Shown one piece after another: positions 55,076-63,970 of a stretch of 64,000 nt of DNA. Within the stretch, counting starts at the first letter, position 1, and every line of letters starts with the position of its first letter. The stretch is taken from assembly GCF_004342265.1 (NCBI RefSeq), contig NZ_SMCS01000005.1:1-64000 (forward strand), given 5' to 3'. Under the pieces are notes generated by a model. The model was given only the letters and a program-made list of their open reading frames with translations, was not told where the DNA came from and ran no database searches. The stretch comes from Luteibacter rhizovicinus. Its GTDB lineage: Bacteria > Pseudomonadota > Gammaproteobacteria > Xanthomonadales > Rhodanobacteraceae. Position numbers and translations under genes: made by a program.

Positions 55076-56209
55076 TTACCCTGCGGGAACCTTCGCAGCT
55101 TCTGCAGCGTTCTCGCCGATAGCGTTCTCGATACCGCCCTCGGCCTGATGCGCTTGGCTACCACCCGGCTGCAGCACGTGATGCCCCAGCGCATGCATGT
55201 CCAACTGGTCGACGGGAATCGGCTTGTAGTTCGGCCCGAAGGCGACTTCGCCCAGTTTCCAGCCGGCGGGCGTGCGCACGGCACCCCAGAAGCGCTTGAA
55301 CGCGGACCAGTGCAGTCCGATCAGGCCGTACTCGTTGTCGATGTCGACCATGGGGTCGCCGACGCCGGTCTGGCGCGGCGGTTCGCCGTATAGCGAGGTG
55401 CGGAAGAGCACATCCCACACGGAGAAGACCTGGCCGAAGTTGCAGTTATGCAGGTTCGGCCGGGTGGGATCGACGAGCATGTGATGCAGCCGATGGAATT
55501 TCGGGGCGACGAAGATGCGGTCGAACACGGGGCCGAATCCGATGCGCACGTTGGCATGCGAGAAGTTCTGCACCAGTTCGCCAAGCAGCATCAGCCAGGC
55601 GAACTCGCTTGGCGCCACGCCGATAAGCAGGCCGACCACGGCCAGTACCATCGACTGCAGGAACCCATCCACCAGACTGCCGCGGTCGTTCGTCCAGCAA
55701 CTCATCTGGCGCTGGCTGTGATGCATGCTGTGCAGCGCCCACCACCAGGGCAGCGCGTGTTGCAGCCGGTGCATCCAGTAATAGACCAGGTCGTAGATGA
55801 CGTAATAGACCAGGAACAGTACGAGCGGATGGTCGTTCAGCGCGGGCACCCAGCGGGTGATGCTCAGCAGCGAGTCGTCACCGCCGCCGCTGTCGCCACC
55901 GCCGAAATAATTGTTGAACGGCGTCAGCACCAGATAGGTGAACATCGGGAAGATGCCGAGCAGCATCAGCAAGGTGTACTGGTAGTCGACACGGGTGAGG
56001 CGGCGATCGGTCCATTTTTCCGCAGGGATCAGCGTCTCCAGCGGACGGAAGACGAACGCGATGATGGATACCTGGAGTACCGAGATCAGTACGGCCTCGG
56101 AGATCTCGTTCGGGTCGCCGGCCAGGCCGTTCAGGTGCAGCAGCGTCAACAGCGGGATCACGCCATGGCTGCTTAGCCAGCCGATCATGTGGGACCACAA
56201 CTCGAACAT
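55076..56209 (-). CDS. Sterol desaturase/fatty acid hydroxylase family membrane protein
   Basis: 377 residues from ATG 56209. Four or more membrane helices and the eight-histidine di-iron pattern: HRLQH, HSMHHSQ and HRLHHMLVD. These enzymes hydroxylate or desaturate lipids at the membrane. The C terminus has a hydrophilic extension (IPVDQLDMHALGHHVLQPGG). The substrate could be a fatty acid, hopanoid or ornithine lipid. An intergenic repeat lies upstream. Confidence 0.88.
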   Translation of the reverse strand: MFELWSHMIGWLSSHGVIPLLTLLHLNGLAGDPNEISEAVLISVLQVSIIAFVFRPLETLIPAEKWTDRRLTRVDYQYTLLMLLGIFPMFTYLVLTPFNNYFGGGDSGGGDDSLLSITRWVPALNDHPLVLFLVYYVIYDLVYYWMHRLQHALPWWWALHSMHHSQRQMSCWTNDRGSLVDGFLQSMVLAVVGLLIGVAPSEFAWLMLLGELVQNFSHANVRIGFGPVFDRIFVAPKFHRLHHMLVDPTRPNLHNCNFGQVFSVWDVLFRTSLYGEPPRQTGVGDPMVDIDNEYGLIGLHWSAFKRFWGAVRTPAGWKLGEVAFGPNYKPIPVDQLDMHALGHHVLQPGGSQAHQAEGGIENAIGENAAEAAKVPAG

Positions 56210-56417
56210 CTCAGGCACCGTTATCAGTTCGTATCGCGCCAGGGCGGGGGGATCGGGCCATGGGGCAGGTCGTGGCGCGATGGGCGGCCAGAACCGGGGG
56301 GGATCAGGATACCGCTGGCATGGCAGGCGGGCCACTGGCGCGCCGATCGGAGGCAACGTTGAGCCCGGCGCCTTTCCTGTACCTTTCTCGCAATAAAATG
56401 CCGATGCCGCTCTGTCC

Positions 56418-56556
56418 TGTAGGAGCCCGCTTGCGGGCGAAAGCCAACAGGGCGAGGAAGACGGATGCTCACATCCGCGAGCCCGATGGTCTGGCTGCGG
56501 ATGCAAACCACATCTTCGCCGCTCCGTTGGCCTTCGCCCGCAAGCGGGCTCCTACA
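56418..56556. repeat. Intergenic REP/BIME-like element, copy 4
   Basis: TGTAGGAGCCCGCTTGCGGG and CCCGCAAGCGGGCTCCTACA as in copy 3, same orientation of the middle (ACAGGGCGAGGAAGACGGAT). The middle has diverged more than the ends. It takes up most of the gap between the sterol desaturase and the acetyltransferase gene; no other feature is visible there. Confidence 0.88.
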
Positions 56557-56573
56557 GGAGGTGCGACTGGCGG

Positions 56574-57029
56574 CTAGAGTGTTTTCGACATGAATACGCT
56601 ATACGGATCTTCCACATAATCCGCGAACGGACCGCAGGGTTCGAATCCGTAACTGGCGTACAGACGATGGGCCGGGACGAACGCTTCGGCGGAGCCTGTT
56701 TCCAGACTCAGTCGTCGATAGTTGCGACGCGCGGCTTCGTCGAGAATATGTTGCATGAGAAATGCAGCGACGCCCTTGCGAAGATGTCGCGGTGCGGTGC
56801 GCATCGACTTGATTTCCGCATGGATGGGGTCGAGCTCCTTGACGGCGCCGCAGCCCATCAGCTCGTCGTCCTGCCATACCGACCAGAAGGAGATCCCGGG
56901 CTTGCGCAGGGCGCCGAGGTCCAGCGCGTGAATACTCTCGGGCGGCGAATGCAGCGACATGCTTTCCACGTGCGCGCTCAGCAACTCGGCAATAGCGTCG
57001 CCGGTCAGATCGTCGAGACGGATTTCCAT
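56574..57029 (-). CDS. GNAT-family N-acetyltransferase
   Basis: 151 residues. Acetyl-CoA binding motif A is EIKSMRTAPRHLRKGVAAFL, motif B around LSLETGSAEAFVPAHRLYAS, ending YGFEPCGPFADYVEDPYSVF. The substrate is unknown; the closest general type is the small YjgM/ElaA-like group. It is seven bases from the next gene upstream, so possibly in one transcript. Confidence 0.9.
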   Translation of the reverse strand: MEIRLDDLTGDAIAELLSAHVESMSLHSPPESIHALDLGALRKPGISFWSVWQDDELMGCGAVKELDPIHAEIKSMRTAPRHLRKGVAAFLMQHILDEAARRNYRRLSLETGSAEAFVPAHRLYASYGFEPCGPFADYVEDPYSVFMSKTL

Positions 57030-57036
57030 GGAGCGC

Positions 57037-57465
57037 TCAGCGTCCTCGTCCCGAGAAATGCCCGGTCCCGCCGCCCACCGAAATGCTCACGCCGCCGGTC
57101 GGGTGATCGCAGTCGCCGAAACGCTGGCTGAGATTGACCGTGCCGGCCTGGTAGCTGCCACTGCCACCGCGGCTGGAACTGACGACGCCCGTACTGACGC
57201 TGCCGTGGACCTGAGGTTTGTTATAGGTGGCGTCGTCGCAGCGAGGGGTGCCGTCGGCGTACTCGTCGTCGGTCTGGATTCGGGTGCTGTGGTCGCCGTA
57301 ATAAGTGCCGGGAGCGTCCTTTGCGGGCGCCGGGGCTGTACTGGCCGGCGGGGGAAAGTCGGTAGGTGGCAGCTTCAGGTTCAGCGGTTTGCCGGCGTTC
57401 TGCGCCCAGGCGCCGGTCGCGATCAGGCTGAGGGCAAGGGTGGCGAGGAAGTGCGAGGATTTCAT
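57037..57465 (-). CDS. Exported proline/glycine-rich protein
   Basis: 142 residues from ATG 57465 with a signal peptide (FLATLALSLIATGAWAQ). The mature part is of low complexity: KLPPTDFPPPASTAPAPA, TRIQTDDEYADGTPRCDD, SVSTGVVSSSRGGSGSYQAG and ending GGGTGHFSGRGR. Two cysteines could form one disulfide. Unknown family, probably an envelope protein of Xanthomonadales. Confidence 0.75.
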   Translation of the reverse strand: MKSSHFLATLALSLIATGAWAQNAGKPLNLKLPPTDFPPPASTAPAPAKDAPGTYYGDHSTRIQTDDEYADGTPRCDDATYNKPQVHGSVSTGVVSSSRGGSGSYQAGTVNLSQRFGDCDHPTGGVSISVGGGTGHFSGRGR

Positions 57466-57623
57466 GTTCGGCTCCGGGGACAGGTGCAACAACGCGCCGG
57501 GCGCGCCCATGTGCACACACTTGGACGGTAACACGGGCCCGGGAGTTCCCGGGGCGATGTGGGCGGGCTAAAGTTTCGCGCGATCCGGCCGATAGCGTGG
57601 CGAGAACACCGGGAGGGCATCTC

Positions 57624-57866
57624 ATGCACCGCCAGCGGATTCGCCATATCAACCTCGACGCCCTTCTGGCCGAAATGAGGGCTCAGGGTATCGAAGGCCT
57701 GGAGGAACAGGCGCTGCGCATCGGCGGCGTCGATGCCGCCGCACTAGCCCGTATGAAGGCGAAACGGCCGATAGACTGCCTGGTAGCGCGGCGTATCGAA
57801 TGGGCCCTGGGCAAACCGACGGGCTGGATGGACGTGGAACACGACCCGCTGGAAGTGCCGGGGTAG
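57624..57866 (+). CDS. Small helical protein, possibly DNA-binding
   Basis: 80 residues from ATG 57624, GGGAGG upstream. HRQRIRHINLDALLAEMRAQ, then GGVDAAALARMKAKRPIDCL and RRIEWALGKPTGWMD. The last part has the spacing of a helix-turn-helix of Cro/CI type with the ALGxPxGWMD ending common in phage-like regulators. No phage genes are near. Function unproven. Confidence 0.65.
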   Translation: MHRQRIRHINLDALLAEMRAQGIEGLEEQALRIGGVDAAALARMKAKRPIDCLVARRIEWALGKPTGWMDVEHDPLEVPG

Positions 57867-57974
57867 TTAGGATGCCGTGACGTCTCGCCAGGCATAAGAC
57901 GAGTTCGACGGCGTGCGTTTCGTGCTCCGCATATGCTTCGCCGAACGTCGCCACCCCTATGGAAGGAATCGCCC

Positions 57975-58151
57975 ATGCTCGATCATCTTGGCATCGATGT
58001 CGACGCGTTCTATCGGGCGGCCATGGCCGCTGGCGGAACGGACAACGGGCCGCCGGGTCTGCGCTCGCATTACCACGAGCATTATTACGGTGCGTTCGTG
58101 CTGGATCCGGACGGCCACAACGTCGAAGCCGTCTGTCATATGCCGGCCTGA
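57975..58151 (+). pseudogene. VOC-family gene with internal deletion
   Basis: MLDHLGI is the usual first strand of a glyoxalase-type VOC protein and the rest (VDAFYRAAMAAGGTDNGPPG; HEHYYGAFVLDPDGHNVEAV) is its normal C-terminal quarter. About 70 residues between them are missing, with the frame retained. The 58-residue product cannot form the paired fold. Compare the intact VOC gene at 24749. Confidence 0.75.
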
Positions 58152-58206
58152 ACGAACGAAGGCCCGGATGGTGTCCGGGCCTTCGCCAGCATTATCGGAT
58201 GCGTCG

Positions 58207-59121
58207 TTATGCCGCCGAACGCACATCGTTCCTGAAGATCAGCGTCTGGTGGGCGCCGACGCCGGCCATCGCGCCATCGCCGACAGCCATGGCCACCGAG
58301 CCCATGGCACGTGCCGCATCGCCACAGGCGAATATGCCGGGCACGCTGGTTTCCCTGGTCGGGTCGGCTTTGATGAAATCGCCGAGAGGGCCGGATTCGA
58401 ATTCACAGCCCAGCTGCTGCGCAAGACGGCCGGCGACTTCCGTGCGCGGAATGGCGAACAGGCCGGCGACGCGGACACGGCGTCCATCGGCCAGGTTCAG
58501 GTCGACGCCTTCCGGATGTTCTTCCAGCGAAAGCACGGCGGTTTCGTCGATCGCCGTTCCGCGTCGCGACAGCGCCGCGCGTTCCTCTTCATCCGGTTCG
58601 AATGCGCCATTCGTATAAAACGTCGTGGGGCCCCAGTCCGGAAGCATCATGGCGTGGTGCATCGAAAGGGCGCTGCTGGCGAGTACGCCGATGGGTCCCT
58701 CGCCAAGTTCGTAACCGTGGCAATACGGGCAATGAAACACGCGACGGCCCCATAACTCCCTGAGGCCGGGCACATCGGGAAGATGATCGACGACGCCGGT
58801 GGCAAGGATGATACGGCGCGCCCGGATCGTGCTGCCCGATGCGAGAGTCACTTCGAAATCCGGCCCGACGGATCGGGCGTTCGTTACCCGGTCGTCGTGC
58901 CATGTCACGGTGGGATAAGCGAGCAGTTCCGCGCGACCTCGCGCCGCGATGACGGCGGGTGGCTGGCCGTCCTGACCGAGGAATCCGTGCGAGGTCGCCG
59001 CGTAGCGGTTGCGTCGTTCGCCGCCGTCGATCACGACAACGTCGCGGCGCGCGCGGCCCAGCTGCAGCCCCGCGGCAAGTCCGGAGTAGCTGCCTCCGAC
59101 GATGACGACATCATGTGGCAT
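58207..59121 (-). CDS. Thioredoxin-reductase-like FAD oxidoreductase
   Basis: 304 residues from ATG 59121. DVVIVGGSYSGLAAGLQLG binds FAD; the redox pair is CPYC (HCPYCHGYE); the closing block is GIFACGDAARAMGSVAMAVG. The NADPH-binding GxGxxA is degenerate (GVLASSALSMHHAMM), so it belongs to the TrxR-like flavoproteins that do not necessarily reduce thioredoxin with NADPH. The true trxB is at 2948. Its start lies inside the end of the Rrf2 gene (11-base overlap). Confidence 0.87.
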   Translation of the reverse strand: MPHDVVIVGGSYSGLAAGLQLGRARRDVVVIDGGERRNRYAATSHGFLGQDGQPPAVIAARGRAELLAYPTVTWHDDRVTNARSVGPDFEVTLASGSTIRARRIILATGVVDHLPDVPGLRELWGRRVFHCPYCHGYELGEGPIGVLASSALSMHHAMMLPDWGPTTFYTNGAFEPDEEERAALSRRGTAIDETAVLSLEEHPEGVDLNLADGRRVRVAGLFAIPRTEVAGRLAQQLGCEFESGPLGDFIKADPTRETSVPGIFACGDAARAMGSVAMAVGDGAMAGVGAHQTLIFRNDVRSAA

Positions 59122-59563
59122 GGCGGTTTTCCTTTTGGCACATCGCATAGCGTTGATGAAAGGTGGCGGAGAGCCCGGCGAGCGTGACTTCTTCCAGACG
59201 GCCGAGCAGGATCGCTCGCGCCGCATCGAAGGTGTCCTTCATGGCGTCGTTCACAGCGGCTTCGACGAGGCAATGCGGATTCTCGGCGCGATGTCCGAGT
59301 GCGAAGACGGGAGGACTGCCGAGGGCCTCGTACACGTCGCGAAGCGTGACCGAAGCAAGGTCACGCGCGATCGTCCATCCGCCGCCGTGCCCCTTGCTGG
59401 AATGGACCAGTCCCTGCCTGCGCAGGCCCGCCATGGTGCGGCGAACGACGGCAGGATTGCTGCGCATGGACTGGGCCAGGGCGTCGGAGGTGACGGGTCC
59501 GTCGTGCTCTGCCATGTGGAGAAGGACATGCAGAACGTCGGAAAGTCGGGTGTCTTTTTTCAT
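59111..59563 (-). CDS. Rrf2-family transcriptional regulator
   Basis: 150 residues from ATG 59563. Winged helix with TRLSDVLHVLLHMAEHDGPV, recognition region ALAQSMRSNPAVVRRTMAGL and wing KGHGGGWTIARDLASVTL. The three-cysteine Fe-S motif of IscR/NsrR is not present; only Cys in ENPHCLVEAA remains. It is the upstream member of a coupled pair with the flavoprotein and most likely its regulator, perhaps redox-linked. Confidence 0.88.
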   Translation of the reverse strand: MKKDTRLSDVLHVLLHMAEHDGPVTSDALAQSMRSNPAVVRRTMAGLRRQGLVHSSKGHGGGWTIARDLASVTLRDVYEALGSPPVFALGHRAENPHCLVEAAVNDAMKDTFDAARAILLGRLEEVTLAGLSATFHQRYAMCQKENRHAT

Positions 59564-59687
59564 GTAACTTACAATGATACGAATTGTCCGGTGGGTCAAG
59601 ACAACTGCCAGAGGGCAGTGCATCGGTACCTCTCCGGTCGGTTATTCTCATCGGCACTGGAAGGACCGGACAGAGGGCGGTCGGACA

Positions 59688-61385
59688 ATGCTGGTAGGAA
59701 TCGATCTGGGTACCACTCATTCGTTGGTAAGCGTCTGGACGGACGATGGTCCGCGGCTGATTCCCAACGCGCAGGGCAAATTCCTCACGCCTTCGGTCGT
59801 GGGCGTCGACGATGCCGGTATCGTGCTCGTGGGGGCGCAGGCGCAGGGACGTCTGGTGTCGCATCCGCAGTCCACCGTGGCGGCGTTCAAGCGCTATATG
59901 GGTACCGACCGCGTCACGCAGCTGGGCGATCATCGCTTTCGCAGCGAAGAGCTTTCGGCGCTGGTCCTGAAGTCGTTGCTGGCGGATGTTCGTGCCGAAC
60001 TCGGTGTGGATGCGACGGAGGCCGTGATCAGCGTGCCCGCGTATTTCAGCGATGCCCAGCGCAAGGCCACGCGCAATGCCGGCGCGCTTGCCGGTATCCG
60101 GGTCGACCGGTTGGTCAACGAACCCACGGCGGCGGCACTGGCCTACGGGCTGGAACAGCGGGGCAACGAGTCGCGCTTTCTGGTACTCGATCTGGGCGGC
60201 GGCACCTTCGACGTGTCGATCCTCGAGATATTCGATGGCGTGATGGAAGTCCACGCGACGGCTGGCGACAATTATCTGGGCGGCGAAGACTTCGTCGATG
60301 TGCTGATGCACGAGTTCTGCGCCAACCATGCACTGGATGCCGGCACGCTCGACGATGCCGACCGCGCGCGTCTTCGCGACGGGATGGAACGGATCAAGCG
60401 CCGGTTGTCGCAGGGGCCGGTGACCGACGCATCCGTCGAGCTGGCTCGCGCCACGTATTCTTTCAGCATCGACGAGTCGACGTTCGAGCAACGCGCGGGT
60501 TCGCTGATGGCGCGCATGCGCGCACCCATCGAGAGGGCGCTTCGCGACGCGAAACTCTCCAGCGGCGATCTCGACGATATCCTGCTGGTCGGCGGCGCGT
60601 CGCGCATGCCGATGGTCAGCCGCCTCATCACGCGCATGTTCGGCCGTCTGCCGCTCCGGCACATCCATCCCGACGAAGCCATTGCCCGCGGTACGGCGGT
60701 CATGGCGGGCTTGCTGTCGCGTGCCGAGGCGCTCAGCGAAGTGGTGATGACCGATGTCTGTCCTTACACGCTGGGTATCGAGATCACGCGACGGGGGGAG
60801 GGCGGCCATCATCAGGACGGCATGTTCGCGCCGGTCATCGAGCGCAATACCGTCGTACCTACCAGTCGCGTCGAAACATTTCATCCGGTTACCGACTATC
60901 AGGCGACGCTGAAACTGCGCGTATTTCAGGGCGAGGCGCCGCGTGTGGTCAATAATGTGCTGCTCGGCGAGATCGAAGTGCCGTTGCCGCGCGCTCGCGC
61001 GCAGGACACGCCCGTCGATGTGCGTTTTACCTATGACGTCAGCGGCATCATCCAGGTGGAGGCGCTCGTGCAATCCACGCAGGAGCGCCATCAGCTGGTG
61101 ATCCTGCACAATCCGGGCATTCTCGACGACGCCGAGGTCGCGCGGCGGCTGGTGCTGCTCTCGCACCTGAAGATCCATCCGCGCGAGGACCAGGTAAACG
61201 TGACGCTGATCGAGCGCGCCGAGCGACTCTACGAAGAGCGCACGGGCGAGGTACGCCGCATGCTGACCGAATGGTTGCAGGGTTTTCGCGGCGTGCTGGA
61301 AACGCAGGACCCGTTACGTATCCGTTCGGCGCAGAAAAGAATGGACGAGCTCCTGTCCAGCGTCGAAGCGGATTCGCCGGTGTGA
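59688..61385 (+). CDS. hscC: Hsp70-family chaperone of the HscC type
   Basis: 565 residues, shorter than DnaK (about 640) by loss of the C-terminal lid. ATPase signatures: LVGIDLGTTHSLVSVW, VISVPAYFSDAQRKAT, VLDLGGGTFDVSILEIFDGV and ILLVGGASRMPMVSRLI; the substrate domain has VVPTSRVETFHPVTDYQ. ATG 59688 opens the first ATPase strand. It is coupled to the next gene by a GTGA overlap; that gene encodes a J-like domain, so the two form a chaperone pair like E. coli HscC with DjlB/DjlC. Confidence 0.9.
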   Translation: MLVGIDLGTTHSLVSVWTDDGPRLIPNAQGKFLTPSVVGVDDAGIVLVGAQAQGRLVSHPQSTVAAFKRYMGTDRVTQLGDHRFRSEELSALVLKSLLADVRAELGVDATEAVISVPAYFSDAQRKATRNAGALAGIRVDRLVNEPTAAALAYGLEQRGNESRFLVLDLGGGTFDVSILEIFDGVMEVHATAGDNYLGGEDFVDVLMHEFCANHALDAGTLDDADRARLRDGMERIKRRLSQGPVTDASVELARATYSFSIDESTFEQRAGSLMARMRAPIERALRDAKLSSGDLDDILLVGGASRMPMVSRLITRMFGRLPLRHIHPDEAIARGTAVMAGLLSRAEALSEVVMTDVCPYTLGIEITRRGEGGHHQDGMFAPVIERNTVVPTSRVETFHPVTDYQATLKLRVFQGEAPRVVNNVLLGEIEVPLPRARAQDTPVDVRFTYDVSGIIQVEALVQSTQERHQLVILHNPGILDDAEVARRLVLLSHLKIHPREDQVNVTLIERAERLYEERTGEVRRMLTEWLQGFRGVLETQDPLRIRSAQKRMDELLSSVEADSPV

Positions 61386-62800
61386 CCGGTTCGTGGTGGG
61401 ACGTTCTCGGTATCGCGCCAACCGCCGACATGCGCGAGATCAAACGCGCCTACGGTACGCGGCTGAAGCAATGCCGTCCCGAGGACGATCCGCAGGGTTT
61501 CGCGCGTTTGCGCGAAGCCTACGAAGGCCTGATCGCACACTTCGGAACAACGCATAGCCGGTCCACACGTGCTATGCCCGTTCGCGAACTCGCGGCATCC
61601 ACCCCGGAATACGCATCCAGTGAAAACGCAGAGGCAATAGCATTGCCCGTGCGCGCGTCGCCGTACGACGTCGCGGGTCTGCTGATGGCAGAGGCGCGCA
61701 AGGAGCATGTTTCGTGGCCATCGTTCGAGATGTGGCTGCGTGCGCGCGACGATCTTCTACCGCTGGACTTCAAGGCGGCGGTGTCCCGCGTACTGGTTCG
61801 TCGCCTGACGGAGGAAGATATTCCGGCACGTCAGGCAATCGAGATTTTTGCCGGTTTCTTCGACTGGGACGACTACGCCTCGCAGCGAAGATTCGCGATC
61901 GAAGGCATCGACTTGCATGGGCTGGAGACCCGGCTGGCGACGCGGAACCTGGGCGAGTGGCTGGAAAACGAGCGCGACGACGAGACCGTACGACGCCTTG
62001 TCATGCTGCGCAGGCATACGAACGGCTGGCGTGCGCGATGGCTGGTGAAATCGAAGCGCTATCGCGACGATGGCATGGCGGCTCTGGCACGCGCTATCGG
62101 GCACTACGGTTATACGGCGGTCGGAAACGTGGTGGGGTCCGACACCCTCGCGTTCTGGGAGCGCGTTAGCGCAACCCGGCCGAACTGGTTGCAGGTGTGG
62201 ATGCTGGCGCCGGTTATCTCCACGGCGATCGCGCTTGCGGCCCTGTTCGCAAGCGCGCGTGTGTTCGCGCCCGATCCGCTGGGCGGTGCGCCGATCATTT
62301 TCATCATGGCGATACCGGCCATCTTGCTGCTTGCGTTCGCCGTGAACATCGGCGGCCGTCTGTGGCATCAGCAGGGAGCCGCGTGGTTCGACCGGCAACG
62401 CATGGCGGTGGCGGCCCGGCTGGGCGTGACGCCGCGTCATCGACCGATCCTGATCGCGATTACCCTGTTCGCCATCTCATGGGCGGGCTGGTACTGGCCA
62501 GGCGGTTTCGTGTCGTGGCCGTACTACCTTCTTATTTGCATTCTGCTGGCACCTGCGGCGAGCGATCGCATACGGCTTCTGGGCTGTATGGTTCTGGGGA
62601 TTCTCGCGCTTGGCGCTATGAACAGTTCGACACATAGCGGCAAACCGGCGGCGGCCATTGTGTTGGGCGTCCTGTGGACCGGTCGTTATCTGCATGGCTT
62701 TACGCGTCGATGGCGAGCGACATCGAAGTTGAGCGAAACCGCGGTCATACTCATTCTCGGGACCGTCGTCGTTTTCGCGATGATCGCGATCGTCCGATAG
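61382..62800 (+). CDS. Membrane protein with J-like domain, partner of HscC
   Basis: 472 residues from GTG 61382. The N-terminal 50 residues form a J-like domain: WWDVLGIAPTADMREIKRAY, then the loop KQCRPEDDP and LREAYEGLIAHF. The HPD motif of J proteins reads RPE here. A middle soluble region (about 90-290) precedes five or six membrane helices (VISTAIALAALFASARVFAP; ILIAITLFAISWAGWYWPGG). The overlap with hscC and the J-like start point to a membrane-bound cochaperone. Confidence 0.85.
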   Translation: MTGSWWDVLGIAPTADMREIKRAYGTRLKQCRPEDDPQGFARLREAYEGLIAHFGTTHSRSTRAMPVRELAASTPEYASSENAEAIALPVRASPYDVAGLLMAEARKEHVSWPSFEMWLRARDDLLPLDFKAAVSRVLVRRLTEEDIPARQAIEIFAGFFDWDDYASQRRFAIEGIDLHGLETRLATRNLGEWLENERDDETVRRLVMLRRHTNGWRARWLVKSKRYRDDGMAALARAIGHYGYTAVGNVVGSDTLAFWERVSATRPNWLQVWMLAPVISTAIALAALFASARVFAPDPLGGAPIIFIMAIPAILLLAFAVNIGGRLWHQQGAAWFDRQRMAVAARLGVTPRHRPILIAITLFAISWAGWYWPGGFVSWPYYLLICILLAPAASDRIRLLGCMVLGILALGAMNSSTHSGKPAAAIVLGVLWTGRYLHGFTRRWRATSKLSETAVILILGTVVVFAMIAIVR

Positions 62801-62946
62801 TTATCGCGCGACCCGCATCGGCTTGGGCGATATCCACTGTCCGCTCAGGAGTTCGGGTCTGGGCAGCCCGCGGTCCGCCGGTCCACACATTCCCGGCGTG
62901 TCCTGAAAGGCGGCTCGCATCTGTGCGCGCCCAGCTATTGCCGTCG

Positions 62947-63165
62947 TTATCGTCCGGCCGCGCTGATCCGATCCAGCTTGGCCGGCTCCCCGCGTCCATC
63001 GGGTTGCTCGGACAGTGAGCTGTCGACGGAAACGATCTCGCCCGTCAGATGGATCGTGTCCGAGGCCTGGACCTGTGCGTGCACCATGGTGAAACCGCCG
63101 AACGCTATCGCGATGGCGAGGGCAGTGATGCACAGACGTTGGGCGTTGAGCGGGGATATGGTCAT
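62947..63165 (-). CDS. Small exported protein of unknown function
   Basis: 72 residues. A signal peptide (LCITALAIAIAFGGFTMVHA) is followed by a short mature part (SDTIHLTGEIVSVDSSLSEQ) of about 40 residues. No cysteines after cleavage. Unknown family. Confidence 0.6.
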   Translation of the reverse strand: MTISPLNAQRLCITALAIAIAFGGFTMVHAQVQASDTIHLTGEIVSVDSSLSEQPDGRGEPAKLDRISAAGR

Positions 63166-63256
63166 GGTTCGTCTCGCCTTTGGGGTGGAGACGCCAGTAT
63201 TCGCGGACGTATGAAGTGCCGAACAGCGACCAAGTACCTGTTTCGGTGCCGTAACT

Positions 63257-63709
63257 CTACGGTGTCGTACCTGGCGCAGGGACAGGCGCGCGCATGCTGT
63301 CGGTGATATCCATCCAGCAGATCAGCAGGAATCCACCCGTCATGGCCAGCGATTCGTAGAGCGCATTCGCCGTCGTGCCGGGCATGGCGTGTGCCCAGCC
63401 CTCGTGTGTCAACAGGCTGGTCGCGACAGTGAACGCCGCAAGCATCAGGGCACCCGCCCAGCGTCCGCGACCGGCGAGGATCATGGCGGATGCTCCGAGT
63501 TCGATTGCAACGACGAGGGCGGCAAAAAGGTTCGGTGGTGTCAGGCCGAGATGTCGCATCTGGGCCACCGCGGCGTCGAAGTCGGTCAGCATGGCGACGG
63601 CATCGTGGAGATAGGCGGCACACAGGAAAAACATGGCTGCCCAGCGAAGTGCTTTGAGTGCGCGCACGCGCATGGGGACATAGCGACGAATGACGACCGT
63701 GCCGCTCAC
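63257..63709 (-). CDS. DoxX-like membrane protein
   Basis: 150 residues from GTG 63709, or 138 from ATG 63673. Four helices in the DoxX pattern: LRWAAMFFLCAAYLHDAVAM, NLFAALVVAIELGASAMILA, WAGALMLAAFTVATSLLTHE and LYESLAMTGGFLLICWMDIT, with the family motif DFDAAVAQMRHLGL after helix 1. DoxX proteins are inner-membrane and linked to redox functions. Confidence 0.85.
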   Translation of the reverse strand: MSGTVVIRRYVPMRVRALKALRWAAMFFLCAAYLHDAVAMLTDFDAAVAQMRHLGLTPPNLFAALVVAIELGASAMILAGRGRWAGALMLAAFTVATSLLTHEGWAHAMPGTTANALYESLAMTGGFLLICWMDITDSMRAPVPAPGTTP

Positions 63710-63970
63710 TCCGGACGGCCCGCCACGCTATCGGTCGCGGGGCCGGGCCGCGGCGAGGGAAGAGACCCGGGGAGCGAGCAGGCATTCATACCCAAAGGCT
63801 AGGCAGCCGCCGGGAAAATGTCTTGTCGGTTTACCGTGCGTTTGGACATTTCCCGCGCGTTACCCGGGAGCGGAGTTTTACGGATTGATTACTCGAAACG
63901 GGCCGCTGACGGGCAGCTTGTTTACACCCCATGCGTCTACATTGACTCCACTCCAAAGAGGCGTGCGTCG

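Noticed and set aside
59361-61178. Minus-strand open frame of 605 codons opposite hscC
   Set aside because: Covers the Hsp70 signatures on the plus strand and shows no own motif.
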